Below, piece after piece: positions 9,071 through 17,849 of a stretch of DNA of 33,558 nt. A program made the translations under genes and the position numbers. This DNA comes from Chara braunii (Eukaryota; Streptophyta; Charophyceae; Charales; Characeae): NCBI GenBank assembly GCA_003427395.1, contig BFEA01000022.1, positions 1,716,626 through 1,750,183 of the forward strand. The letters run 5' to 3'. The notes below the pieces were generated by a model. It saw nothing but the letters and a program-made list of their open reading frames with translations, was not told where the DNA came from and ran no database searches. Position 1 is the stretch's first letter, and every line of letters begins with the position of its first letter.

Positions 9071-10226
9071 CAGGGAGAACAAACGGGTAACCGTGGCTCG
9101 TACCCGGCCTTACCCAACCGTAACCGCCAGGTTACGGGCGGGTATGGGTACCCCTTTTGAAGGGGGAGTTGGGTATGGGCAGGTAGGAGTAGGGGGGGGA
9201 AGGGGAAGCGGGTATGGGAAGCCATAAAAAAAAACAGACAGGTATGGGCATCCACGTGTGGCCAAAAAAAAAAGGCGCGAGTACGGCCGGGTAGATGTTT
9301 CCATCGGGTAACTTTGGTATACCCAATGGGAGTCTTGTAGCTTTGCAGGCTTTGTATTTTTGCTCAAGCATGACGCTTTTCTCATATTCCAAATTTCTCG
9401 CTTTCCCATGAAGTAAACGTTTTTTCTCGCAAGGGTGAATTTTATATCTCTTCATTTTTTTATTTTTTGTTTTTCAAATTTTCAGACTATTTTCATATGT
9501 GTGTAACGCTGTGTATGTAATATTTATGTATGTGTGTATGTGTGTGTGAGAGAGAGAGAGTGTACGTGTGTGCGACAGACCGAGGGTTGTTGCATTTGCA
9601 GATGCTATACAGGTTGCATAGGCTGCTGTAGCACTAGATGCATCCATAACAGCATCAGAGTGACCAGATGTAACAACTATTGCTGTTGCGGCAGTAGCTG
9701 CAGCAGCTGCCACATCTCGAAAACAATAAAATAAAATAATATTATTATTAGTAATAATAAAAATTACCACGTCAATCCTGTGATGTCCAGGGGGTTGGGG
9801 ACAGTTGGGGGGGCGGTTAGGAACAGAAGGGGCAGTTAGGGACAGTTAGGGGCGGTTATGGGCGGTTAGGGGAGGGTGGGTTATGAGCACGGGTGGTTAC
9901 GCGTGGGTGCATACAATTATGGGTAGGTACGGGTGGGTACAGGTAAAGAAAACTCGGGTAGGGTAGGGTGTGGGTGGTTAACAAACGGTTCGGGTTCAGG
10001 TGGCCATGGGTGGCTTTGAAAAGAAACATTCATCGGTAGGTATGGCCAGTCACATGCTGAAGAGGTTCAGGTAGGGTAGGTCGGTATACTATTTTTTTTT
10101 TTGGCAGGTGGAGATGGGTAAAGGTCTGGCAGGTCAGGTATACAGTGGGTATGGGTGGTTGGCTTTCAAAGAGGGTGTGGTTAGGTGAGGTACAGGTATT
10201 CCTAAAAATCCCAATTGCGAACTCTG
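9071..10226. mobile_element. insertion with hAT-like ends, non-autonomous
   Basis: The integrase zinc domain of Element 2 is cut between KTLANPTHAYT and YTWPGM. The insert is bounded by ATGTGTAG (9063-9070) and ACGTGTAG (10227-10234), an 8-bp duplication with one mismatch. Its ends are CAGGGAGAAC and, on the other strand, CAGAGTTCGC. CAG ends with 8-bp duplications are typical of hAT DNA transposons. Insert plus duplication is 1164 bp, a multiple of three, and the two integrase halves are in the same frame. The interior has no transposase. It has GGGTATGGGT-type subterminal repeats near both ends, a hairpin CCGTAACC/GGTTACGG (9118-9137), and AT-rich, GA and CA stretches. Confidence 0.5.
9785..9990. 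repeat. G-rich degenerate minisatellite inside the insertion
   Basis: Repeats of the type GGGGCGGTTAGGGACAGTT and GGGTAGGTACGGGTGG follow each other with variable spacing. G-runs of three to seven are frequent, so G-quadruplex formation is possible on this strand. Confidence 0.6.
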
Positions 10227-10975
10227 ACGTGTAGGCATGTGTCGGGTTGGCTAATGTCTTTTGCCAACCGAAGTGCCCCACTGTATGGTGACATTCCCCT
10301 AAGATCAGACTCCGAATCTCTTCACTATTGGGAATGGATAGCCGATCTACGACGTCCGCCCTCTCAAACAATAACCTGTTCGTGGTGCGACAATCTGGTT
10401 CACTGGCTGGATTCTCCTTGAGTCTCTTGAGGAGATCATTGTAAATAGGGTATTGCATGTACCTAACTTTCTGTTGTAAATCAGTCCCTATATCCTGGTG
10501 GTGAACTATTGCTCCAAAGTAGTCGGCTCTCCTACTCAGAGCATCGGCAACCACATTGTACTTTCCTTTCACGGGTTTGAGCTCAAAGTCAAACCGATCT
10601 ATCTCTGCGGCCCACCTAGTAAGCTTAGTTGTCATCTTGGCCTGAGGTCTGAATAAACTTTGAAGTGCCTCCCGGGCAAGGAATGTCTCCAGTGATCTAA
10701 TGCTTGCCTGAGAGCGTAGAGTTCCCTCTCATAAGTAAAGGCTGCTACCTTTTCTTAAGGCACTATAGCAGACATGAACTCTACGGGTCTGTACCCATTG
10801 CCATCGTCTTGCTCTAATACAACACCAATACCATACTGACTCGCATCAGTGGTGACAACAAAAGGTAAGGATGGGTCGGCTACCTTGAGGACTGGGTACT
10901 CTATTAGGGTCCGCTTTAGCTTCTTTAGGGTCGATGTGTAGACCTCGTCCCACTTCCAGATTGCTTCTTTCCTTA
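10227..10975 (-). pseudogene. RNase H and integrase zinc-domain start, Element 2
   Basis: On the minus strand LLRKEAIWKW (about 10985-10955) opens the region before RNase H. Then come VVTTDASQYGIG with the first Asp, GVVLEQDDG, an in-frame TAA near 10757, and YERELYALRQAL with the catalytic Glu. YSDLRP holds the next Asp, but the strand around it is short and the frame shifts near 10635. The frame then holds the tether with ADALSRRAD and the zinc-domain His pair in HHTVGHFGWQKT. It stops where the insertion starts. Two catalytic positions remain, with context damaged. Confidence 0.78.
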
Positions 10976-11745
10976 GCAGTGTGTGAAGGGGAACAACTTT
11001 TCCAAGATCTGCCTCAGATGAGCCTCATGCTCCTGGAGGGTCTTGCTAAAAATCAAAATGTCATCTAAATAAACAACTACAAATCTATCTAACCACGACC
11101 TAAACAAATCGTTCATACAACACTGGAACGTAGCCAATGCATTGGTTAGTCTAAAGGGCATGACTATGAACTCATAATGCCCATACCTGGTCCAGAGCGC
11201 GGTCTTGTACTGATCATCATAGTGGACTTCAATCTGATGATACCCTGATTTTAAATCAATCTTTAAAAAGTACTCGCAGCCCTGCACCCGATCAGGCAGA
11301 TCATCTATTCAGGGCAGTGGTTGTGCGTTATTGATCGTGACTGCGTTCAGACCCTTATAGTCAATGCACATTCTTAACTCTCCCTCCTTGGGAACAAAGA
11401 GAACAGGTGCTCCAAATGGAGACGAACTGGGATTAATCCAACCCTTTTCAAGGAGCTCGTCTAGCTGCTTGCGCAACTCCCCTAACTCCTAACGGGACAT
11501 TTTATAGACTGCTCCTTTAGGAGTTCTACTGCCAGGCTCTATCTCAATGCGATGTTGGATAGGACGTTCAACTACTCCTGAAGGAGGTTTCGACAAATCT
11601 GCGTATTCTTCCAGCAGCTTGGCAATCACAGGGTTAGTTGTTTCCTCTTTCTTAGGCTCAGTGACCTGCCTAACATAAGCCACAAAGACCTACTCTTCTA
11701 ACTGCTCTTTCTTCACTAGTCGCGCAAACGAAGGAGCACTAAGAC
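10976..11745 (-). pseudogene. reverse transcriptase with internal deletion, Element 2
   Basis: The minus strand reads TPKGAVYKMSR, a stop, then [24 protein letters not shown], a stop near IDDLP, FLKIDLKSGYHQ (first catalytic Asp) and VVVYLDDILIFS with the YLDD box. After LRQILEKL the sequence jumps straight to LLRKEAIWKW. The thumb and connection, normally about 75-80 residues with a LGH motif, are absent. Frame 11683-10973 is otherwise shared with the protease block upstream. The deletion alone would inactivate the enzyme. Confidence 0.85.
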
Positions 11746-11746
11746 A

Positions 11747-12190
11747 TCAATGTCCCAAAGAGTTGCCTACACCTGACACATGGAACAGGCGGGTTGTCTT
11801 AACACCACCTGAAGGACTAGGGAGCCTACACTCGTGTTCTCTTAAATGTAGTGTGACCCCTGTTGCCTCTTCCCAATCCATCCTTAGAACCATGTCAAAA
11901 GGCAGGTTGTCTTCTACGAGGAGAGTCAGGGAATGGAGAACTTTCTCCACCTTCCCATTTTTCTCTAGGCGGAAATATGCTTGGACTCCCTCGACGTATT
12001 CCTCGATTCGCATTGTGCGATTATCTGCCAAGATGCTGACCATGGGTTCTGCCAACTTTTGAACTTGTAAGTTTAAAGTTCAGCTTCTTCAGTGCTTTGC
12101 AGCTAATATAGTTGTGAGTAGCCCCACTGTCTATAAGGGCCCCTACTCTGCCTTTAAAAAGCTCTACAAACATCGAGTCTGGATCCAAAT
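11747..12190 (-). pseudogene. aspartic protease, Element 2
   Basis: At about 12180-12060 the minus strand reads FKGRVGALIDSGATHNYIS, with the DSG catalytic motif. A frameshift follows near 12055, and the domain continues as EYVEGVQAYF and LPFDMVLRMDWE to 11747. The normal end is a LGMDWL-type motif, here RMDWE. The upstream sequence (DPDSMFVELF) runs directly into the CT microsatellite, so gag is lost. Confidence 0.75.
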
Positions 12191-12197
12191 GTCACCT

Positions 12198-12199
<2 letters not shown>

Positions 12200-12262
<63 letters not shown>
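12200..12262. repeat. CT microsatellite at the Element 2/Element 3 junction
   Basis: A pure CT run of 63 bases has Element 2 protease on one side and the LTR leader of Element 3 on the other. Its position suggests that it is where the two sequences were joined. Confidence 0.95.
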
Positions 12263-12265
<3 letters not shown>

Positions 12266-12701
12266 GTTTGTTGATGCAATGAAGTTAGATCGCGAGAGGG
12301 TGAGAGGGAGATGGTGAACTGAGAAGAGGAAGAAGAAGAACTCTCTTTCTCTCTCTCTCACGTGCCAGGTACTAACCTGTGAAGTTGGCGTTGTGCTGCA
12401 GGTACCTCGAAGACGAAGCTGGAGCTATGGCCCTGCAGGTAGAGGTCTCCCTGGCCTCCGCCCAATCTCTCTCTCTCTCTCGTACTGCTCTAGCTTTTAT
12501 GGCGCCCAGCGCTGAAGACTACTGCTAACGCTACTAGCGCCCAACGATGAAGACTACTGCTAGCGCTACAACTACTCCCGCAGCGCTCCTCCAGAGTGCT
12601 GCTGCCGAATCCTGAAGACTACCTCCTGCCTCCTGAACTGCACGTGAAGTGCCTGGGAAGTACCTAGGAACTACCTGTCGGCCTGCATGACGGACCAGTT
12701 C

Positions 12702-12707
12702 TATATA
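12702..12707 (-). promoter_or_regulatory. TATA box of the Element 3 LTR
   Basis: CTATATAG, a palindrome, lies about 380 bp inside the LTR, comparable to TATATA at 5147 in the Element 1 LTR. Confidence 0.45.
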
Positions 12708-12938
12708 GTGCTGGCCCGTCTCGGAGGCTGCTCTTGCCAATGTCGAAACGTGCCAGACCCTAGCATTGAAGCTCAACCAGGGGTTGTCTTGAAAAAAGGC
12801 CCGAAATAGCCTGTGCTAAAACCCTGGTTTGTTGCCTGAGTTTCAGGGCGGGTCGAACTGACGAGGGCCTGAAAATGGCCCTTAGTTTCAGGCTAAAAAC
12901 ACTCAGGGTCGGAAAGACCCTGATTTAGCCTAAAATAA

Positions 12939-13031
12939 CACAGGGCCTGTAGGCCCTTGTTTTCAGGCTTTCAGGTTGAAACGACACGGGGCCTGTAGGC
13001 CGTTGTTTTCAGGCTTTTGGCCTGAAAACGT
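12939..13031 (-). repeat. two tandem units of 46-47 bp in U3 of Element 3
   Basis: Unit 12939-12984 and unit 12985-13031 share CACRGGGCCTGTAGGCC and GTTTTCAGGCTTT. Each begins with a palindrome GGCCT-GT-AGGCC. A partial third unit (CACGGGCCTGAAA) follows at 13032. Such repeats are often enhancers of LTR promoters, but no function is shown. Confidence 0.75.
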
Positions 13032-13083
13032 CACGGGCCTGAAAGGGGGCCCGTGCAACCTGTTGCAGGCGCAACATGTAACA

Positions 13084-13094
13084 CCCCCCCCTCC
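13084..13094 (-). promoter_or_regulatory. polypurine tract of Element 3
   Basis: On the minus strand GGAGGGGGGGG directly precedes the LTR start TGTTACATG, matching Element 1 at 4655-4666. Confidence 0.75.
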
Positions 13095-13925
13095 TTATGA
13101 AGTCAAGCCGGGGCGAGGGCGAAGCTGACGATCTAAAGGTGGAACGTGGATGCAGGTGCGACGTGGAGCCGAAGATACCGGCTTGCCTTGCATCTTGCGT
13201 TCGTAGTGTGCGATAACATCCAGAGTTGTCGCTTGGAGTTCCGCACGGGTCAACCAACGGTCAGCTCTGTGACTGCAGTACGCAAAGTGTACCAAGTACT
13301 CGGTTGGCCTATTGCCGTAGCACCACTGGGAGATGATGTCGCCGACCTCTTGAAAACAGTCCATAGAGGGTGGGTCTTGCGATCGTCGGCCGGGAAAATC
13401 GTTATGTTCCGCAAGCGTGTAAAAAGCTAACTTGGAGCAATGAAAGACCGGGTAGACGGGCAAGTGGGCGGGCATCTGAATGGTGAAGGAAGGTCCCTTG
13501 GGTGGATCCCCAGCGGGTGCCACGATCGGCCAAGGCCCCATCCATTTCGGGAGGAGCTTGCGAGAGATATCTTGTTCAAGGTTGAATTCCACGGCGGAAA
13601 CCCAAACGAGATTGTCGGCGCGGAATGGGCAAGGAAGATGTTGGGGATTGGCTTGTTGGCTCATGCGTTGCTGCATCTTGGCCATCTGGTCGCATGCGTT
13701 GACAAGTAGCTCTTGCATCCGACGCAAGAAAAGAAGATGGTCGTCGCTCTCGACCATTCGTGGAATGATTGTGTCCAACGGCGAAGTGACCAGCGAGTCG
13801 TGCTCGAACTCGAAGGGCGACATCCCGATAGCTGGGTGGATGGACGAGTTGTATGCCAACTCAACATCCGGCAACCGCTCAACCCAATCCTTTTGGTCGG
13901 GACGGATGAGAGTGCGAAGGAGAAC
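13095..13925 (-). pseudogene. integrase C-terminus with chromodomain-like end, Element 3
   Basis: The frame 13874-13095 is open for 259 codons. It begins with VELAYNSSIHPAIGMSPFEF, the normal post-core sequence. Then come a basic helical part (MQELLVNACDQMAKMQQRMS), ADNLVWVSAVEF, YPVFHCSKL and a chromodomain-like end, ISQWCYGNRPTEYLVHFAYC, followed by DRWLTRAEL. It ends in a basic tail and a stop next to the purine tract. Element 1 has the same domain in pieces at 3866-4653. The start of this frame is not a real gene start: it is the continuation of the integrase after frame changes near 13900. Confidence 0.85.
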
Positions 13926-14614
13926 CTATGCCGTCTGATGCGCCCTCTCCGTTTGGCCATCGGTTTGGGGGTGGCGAGCCGAACTTGGCTTGAAAGATGA
14001 GCCCCATCGTTTGACGAGCGCCAACCAAAAATCAGACATGAAACGAGTGTCGAGGTCGCAGACGATTTCCTTGGGGTAACCCTTGGTTCGAGTCCAACTG
14101 GCGTAAAGAACCTCGGCCAACTCCGGTGCCTTGGCATGGTAGCGGCAAGGCAAACCATGGCAAACTTGGTGAGTTGGTCGACCACAGTGAGAATCCCATC
14201 CACACCGGTCTTATGCTTGGGGAACGGCCCGGTAATGTCCATGGCAATCGCTTCCCTTCGGCGCAAGGGGACCGGTAGCGGTCGCAACTCGCCGTACGGA
14301 CGATGGTTGCTGGTTTTATAGCATCGGCAAACCTCGCATGACTCGCAACAGCGTGTGACGTCGTTGAGAAGGCCGGGCCACCAAAATCGCTCGTGAAGTC
14401 GGCCAATCGTGCGATTGACTCCCAAGTGTTCAGTGGCGGGAGCATCATGGAACTCGCCAAGAAGCCGTGTACGCAAGTGAGAGTCACTCGGTACACAAAG
14501 AAGGTCCTTCCCACGCATGTGGAGAAGCAAGTACCCCTGTTGGATCCAGTAGTGAGAAGGCGCCGGATTAGGAGAGGAGCAATTTGTGTACTTGTCGTGA
14601 AACTTGGGGTCAGC
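13926..14614 (-). pseudogene. integrase zinc domain and core, Element 3
   Basis: Zinc ligands appear in EFHDAPATEHLGVNRT (the usual G-H is E-H here) and CESCEVCRCYK. D1 is in AMDITGPFPKHKT. The frame shifts near 14140, and the neighbouring frame carries on as ELAEVLYASWTRTKGYPKE, D2 in VCDLDTRF, then the Glu in TDGQTERAHQ at about 13950. All three catalytic residues are encoded, in two frames. The protein closely resembles that of Element 1. Confidence 0.87.
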
Positions 14615-15699
14615 TTGGTAGCCGCGGATGAAACTGTCCCGCAGGTCGTCTCCGATCTCGACGGTCGAGTAGACTGCGGTACAATGATCCGGACGCCGTG
14701 AAAGAGCATCCGCAAAACGGTTTGACTTCCCTGGAATATGATTGGGAAAGAAGTCAAATTGGTTGATGAAAGCCATCCATCGGGCGATGGTGTTGTTGAC
14801 GGTGTCTTGGGTCTTGTAGAAGACCAACGGATTGTTGTCCTTTACCCATCGCAATTGACTTCGACCAAGGAGGAAGTACCGTCACCGCTTGAGCGCGTGG
14901 ACGAAGGCTAGAAGCTCCTTGTGTGCATCATCAATGGAGTGCAGGACGGCCACTTTCTTGCTGAAGTACTCGACCCGGTGCCAGTCCACGCCATCGTGTT
15001 GCTCAAGGACGACACCAATGCCATAGCCGGACGCATCCGTAGTGATGCGCATTGGCAATAGCAGGTCGTATATGCGCAAGACCTCCGTAAATAATAGCGC
15101 AGCTTTGAGAGCCAAAAATGATTCCCGCACATCCTCCCCGAAGTCAAACGGTCGATCCTCGCATTGAAGCTTGGACAAGTGGGCTGCGATTTTCGAGTAT
15201 CCCTTGATAAAATGTTGGTAGTAGCCGGCAAGGCCAAGGAACGAACGGACATCCGTGACGTTCCGCGGCTCCGGCCACTCTTGGATGGCTTGAATCTTGT
15301 CCGATAGCGGACTGATGCCCTCCGGTGTGACAAAATGGCCCAAGTATTCCAACTCTTGCCGGACAAATTCACACTTGTCGCGGTTGGCCTTGTACTTGGC
15401 GTGGTGGAGCGTCTCCAACACTCTTCGAAGGTGCTCAAGATGATCCTCCAATGACCAACTATAGACGAGAATGTCGTCTAAGTGGACCAGCACGAGCTGG
15501 TCCAACATCGCACGGAACTCGTTCGTCATTGCCGCTGAAATGTCACTGGGGCGTTGGTGAGGCCAAAAGGCATGACCACCCACTCAAAATGCCTATACCG
15601 CGTCTTGAACGTGGATTTATAGCGATCGTTCGGCCGGATCGAAATCAGATGGTATCCCAACTTCAAATCCAACTTAGAAAAATACTTTGCGCTGCCCAA
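14615..15699 (-). pseudogene. RT palm, thumb and RNase H, Element 3
   Basis: After KLDLKLGYH (first catalytic Asp, about 15660) the frame loses one base near 15534, after [11 protein letters not shown]. The palm then gives VLVHLDDILVYS, with HLDD at 15484-15473 instead of YLDD or YVDD. ELEYLGHFVTPEGISPL is the connection. RNase H follows with TTDASGYGIG and KELLAF; a TGA (14884-14882) splits it before RYFLLGRS. The end, IPGKSNRFADALSRRPD, keeps the last Asp. His for Tyr in the active-site box would be expected to harm activity. Confidence 0.87.
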
Positions 15700-16896
15700 T
15701 CACTCAAGAAGATCGTCGATGCGAGGAAGAGGCCTCGCATTCTTGACGGTTTGCGCGTTGAGCTTGCGGTAGTCGATGCACAATCGTAGATCCTTCTTCT
15801 TCCGTACGAAGAAAACTGGCGCTCCGTATGGAGAGCTACTAGGGCGGATCCAGCCCTTGTCAAACAAGTCATCGAGTTGCATGCGGAGAACCATAAGCTC
15901 CTCCTTGCTCATGCGATAAATGCAACCTTTCGGCGGCACAACACCGGCCTCGAGAATGATCTCGTGAGAGATTGGCCGATCCGACACCACACCGGTAGGT
16001 GACTCGAAGATGTTGGCGAACTTGTCAAGCAATCGCACCACACGGGGGTCCGAAGACAAGTCCGTGGGTGAAGAATCGACTACCACGACGGGCCGTAGGA
16101 AACATAGGCCAATTTCGTCGGTCTGCTCGTAAGCACAAGTAGCCCGGAATGACTTGGCCGTCACCACTTGGCACCGAATCGAAGGGTACGGAAGAGGAAT
16201 AGTACACGACACTTCGGCGCCGAAGGCGTCGCAAACGGTAAGAGTCTGCGGGTGGAAGTGGACCGTGTGATTTGCACTTGCAAGCCAAGGCATTCCCAAA
16301 ATAATGTCGAAGTCCGTGTCCAGAATGTCGAACGTTACCGGTTCGCATGCATGAGGTGCAAAATACACCGGTACGGCCTCGACGTAGCGGTCGATAAGTT
16401 ACTACGTCCTTCCGTCCGCCAACTTGATCGCCGTCGGGTTTGCCTTCCTTCGAACTTGTGCGCAAAGGCCAGCCTTTTGCATAAAGGTTTGGCTCATAAA
16501 ATTGCGAGACGCGCCGCTATCCAGCAAAGCGCCGCAGGACACTTGCCCAACTTGGATGCGGACATAGAGGAGCAATGCGTTGTTGTCGTCATACCGCTGA
16601 TTGCGAAACTTGCGGGCCACCTTGGTAACATATGCAAGGATGTCCCACATCGCGACTTCGTCATCCGTCGACGAAGTTGGTGGTGCATAGAAGGATAAGT
16701 ATGTGTGAAGATGAGTGCATAATGCTGCGCATTGAGGTCTCCCGACAAGTGGCCCGTGGTCGGGAGAGGAAGCCATGCGAAATCCTCGGACGTGAGCGGG
16801 TCTAATACCTCTATGTTGAACTCGCGAGGCGAATCCCGTGAAGAACCACTTGAAGACGATAAGTTGCCGTTGTCGGACGGAGAAGATGCCGCACAC
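15700..16896 (-). pseudogene. protease and RT fingers, Element 3
   Basis: One frame spans the region. The protease motif LLDSGASRNFMS has its Asp at 16521-16519. Two adjacent stops (TAG 16404-16402, TAA 16401-16399) interrupt it after LADGRT. It resumes as [17 protein letters not shown], with [10 protein letters not shown] as the protease end. RT fingers follow with [23 protein letters not shown] and [14 protein letters not shown]. The frame closes with TGA at 15702-15700 just before the LDL motif. Confidence 0.85.
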
Positions 16897-17515
16897 ACGT
16901 CTTGTCCTTGAGCATGAGTACCCAGCGTAGGAACGAGCCGGGCAGCATAGTCCTCAAAAGAATAAAGAAGAGGAGGACTATCGACTTCCGCATGTGCCTC
17001 GGAACGAAGGGCAGTCACCAGCGAAGTGACCAGTTCCGAAGGCGTCGAGAGTGTCGTCGACTTACTCCCGGCGGTGCTCAGTTTCCTGATTTGCCTTTGC
17101 CTTTCGATGGCCAGCCCATTGTCTCGTGGAGATCGTTGTTACACCACAGACAATAATGAAATCTTGTGCGTGCCTTGTATGCTTGCTTGGAGAGACCGTA
17201 GTGGGACCATGGGGCTGGAGCTGCTGCGCCGGGCCCGGGGCTAAATGTGGTGTTTGTCTTCGCCTTGCCGTTGTCGGAGGGCGCGGTGTCCCGACCCTCC
17301 TCTGTGTACCAGGTCCCTGCCTGATATCGGCCCCTTGTCCCGGTGTCGTGGCCTATGGGGGGCCTATGGGTATGTTCCAAAATTAAGTTCCCTGGTACCC
17401 GGGCTGTACCATGACGTGGACCGGCCCTATTTGGTGCTTGCCTCAACAAAAAGGTGCGCCACAGGGCTTTCCATTGGTCCACGCAGGCTCGGCGCCCTGC
17501 TGTACAGCAGAGCAC
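16897..17515 (-). pseudogene. gag remnant with altered zinc knuckle, Element 3
   Basis: At 17152-17111 the minus strand reads CLWCNNDLHETMGW, a C-x2-C-x4-H-x4-C knuckle in which the last Cys is Trp. It is preceded by LSKQAYKAR, a typical pre-knuckle helix, and followed by a KGKGK basic end and a stop. Between 17078 and 16897 the linker to protease continues in another frame (SPPLLYSFEDYAARL and a Ser-rich part). The capsid domain seen in Element 1 is not recognisable, so the 5' end is truncated. The part above about 17300 may not be gag. Confidence 0.55.
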
Positions 17516-17815
17516 AACCGGTCTGTGGCCGTGGTAGCCCCCGGGTTCGCCCTGGGACGCGGAGGTGAGAAGGCTGGCTCTTTCTTTTCAACTGCGCGCC
17601 AAGCGCCCCTCTACAGAGTTATGGGTTAGGTGCATGACACTGACAGCAGTCAGAGAAAAGAGGGCTAAACAAAAAGCAGGAAGGAAAAATGGAAAATGGA
17701 GCAAAAGAAAATGAAAAAGAAAGCTAAAGGTCTAATCAACGTGGCTGGACTACTAGCCTTAGTTCGGGGGGAAATCTGACGGCCTCCGGCCCCCAGCTAT
17801 CGTTGCGTTTCATTC

Positions 17816-17849
<34 letters not shown>

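Larger units (their letters stand above)
7135..12199 (-). mobile_element. Element 2: degenerate Ty3/gypsy retrotransposon, second family
   Basis: On the minus strand the order is protease (12190-11747), RT (11683-10976), RNase H and integrase N-terminus (10975-10227), then integrase core and chromodomain-like end (9070-7834). Protein motifs differ from Elements 1 and 3, so it is another family. Gag and the 5' LTR are missing: sequence stops at the CT microsatellite 12200-12262, beyond which the LTR of Element 3 begins. It carries a large insertion at 9071-10226 and a deletion in RT. The left boundary at 7135 is a guess. Confidence 0.75.
12263..13083 (-). repeat. 3' LTR of Element 3, truncated
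   Basis: The LTR starts TGTTACATGTTG at 13083, right after the purine tract. U3 includes tandem units at 12939-13031 and a TATA box at 12702-12707. Beyond it the leader holds GGGCCATAGCTCC and TACCTGCAGCACAA (about 12440-12390), matching the module in the Element 1 LTR, and a TTC-rich tract. It then runs into the CT microsatellite. The last roughly 400-500 bp of the LTR, compared with Element 1, are missing. Confidence 0.6.
12263..17515 (-). mobile_element. Element 3: Ty3/gypsy retrotransposon, same family as Element 1, inverted
   Basis: Minus-strand order is gag remnant (17515-16897), protease and RT start (16896-15700), RT/RNase H (15702-14615), integrase (14614-13926), chromodomain-like end (13925-13095), purine tract, and 3' LTR (13083-12263, truncated). 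Clear breaks are the double stop at 16404-16399, TGA at 15702-15700, a 1-base deletion near 15534, TGA at 14884-14882, and frame changes near 14140 and 13900. It is better preserved than Element 1. No 5' LTR was seen above 17515. Confidence 0.85.

Noticed and set aside
9474-9770. Ala/Thr-rich frame as an insertion-encoded protein
   Set aside because: Low-complexity GCA/ACA repeats with no transposase features.
12164-12361. Open frame over the CT microsatellite
   Set aside because: Simple-sequence artefact spanning the LTR/protease junction.
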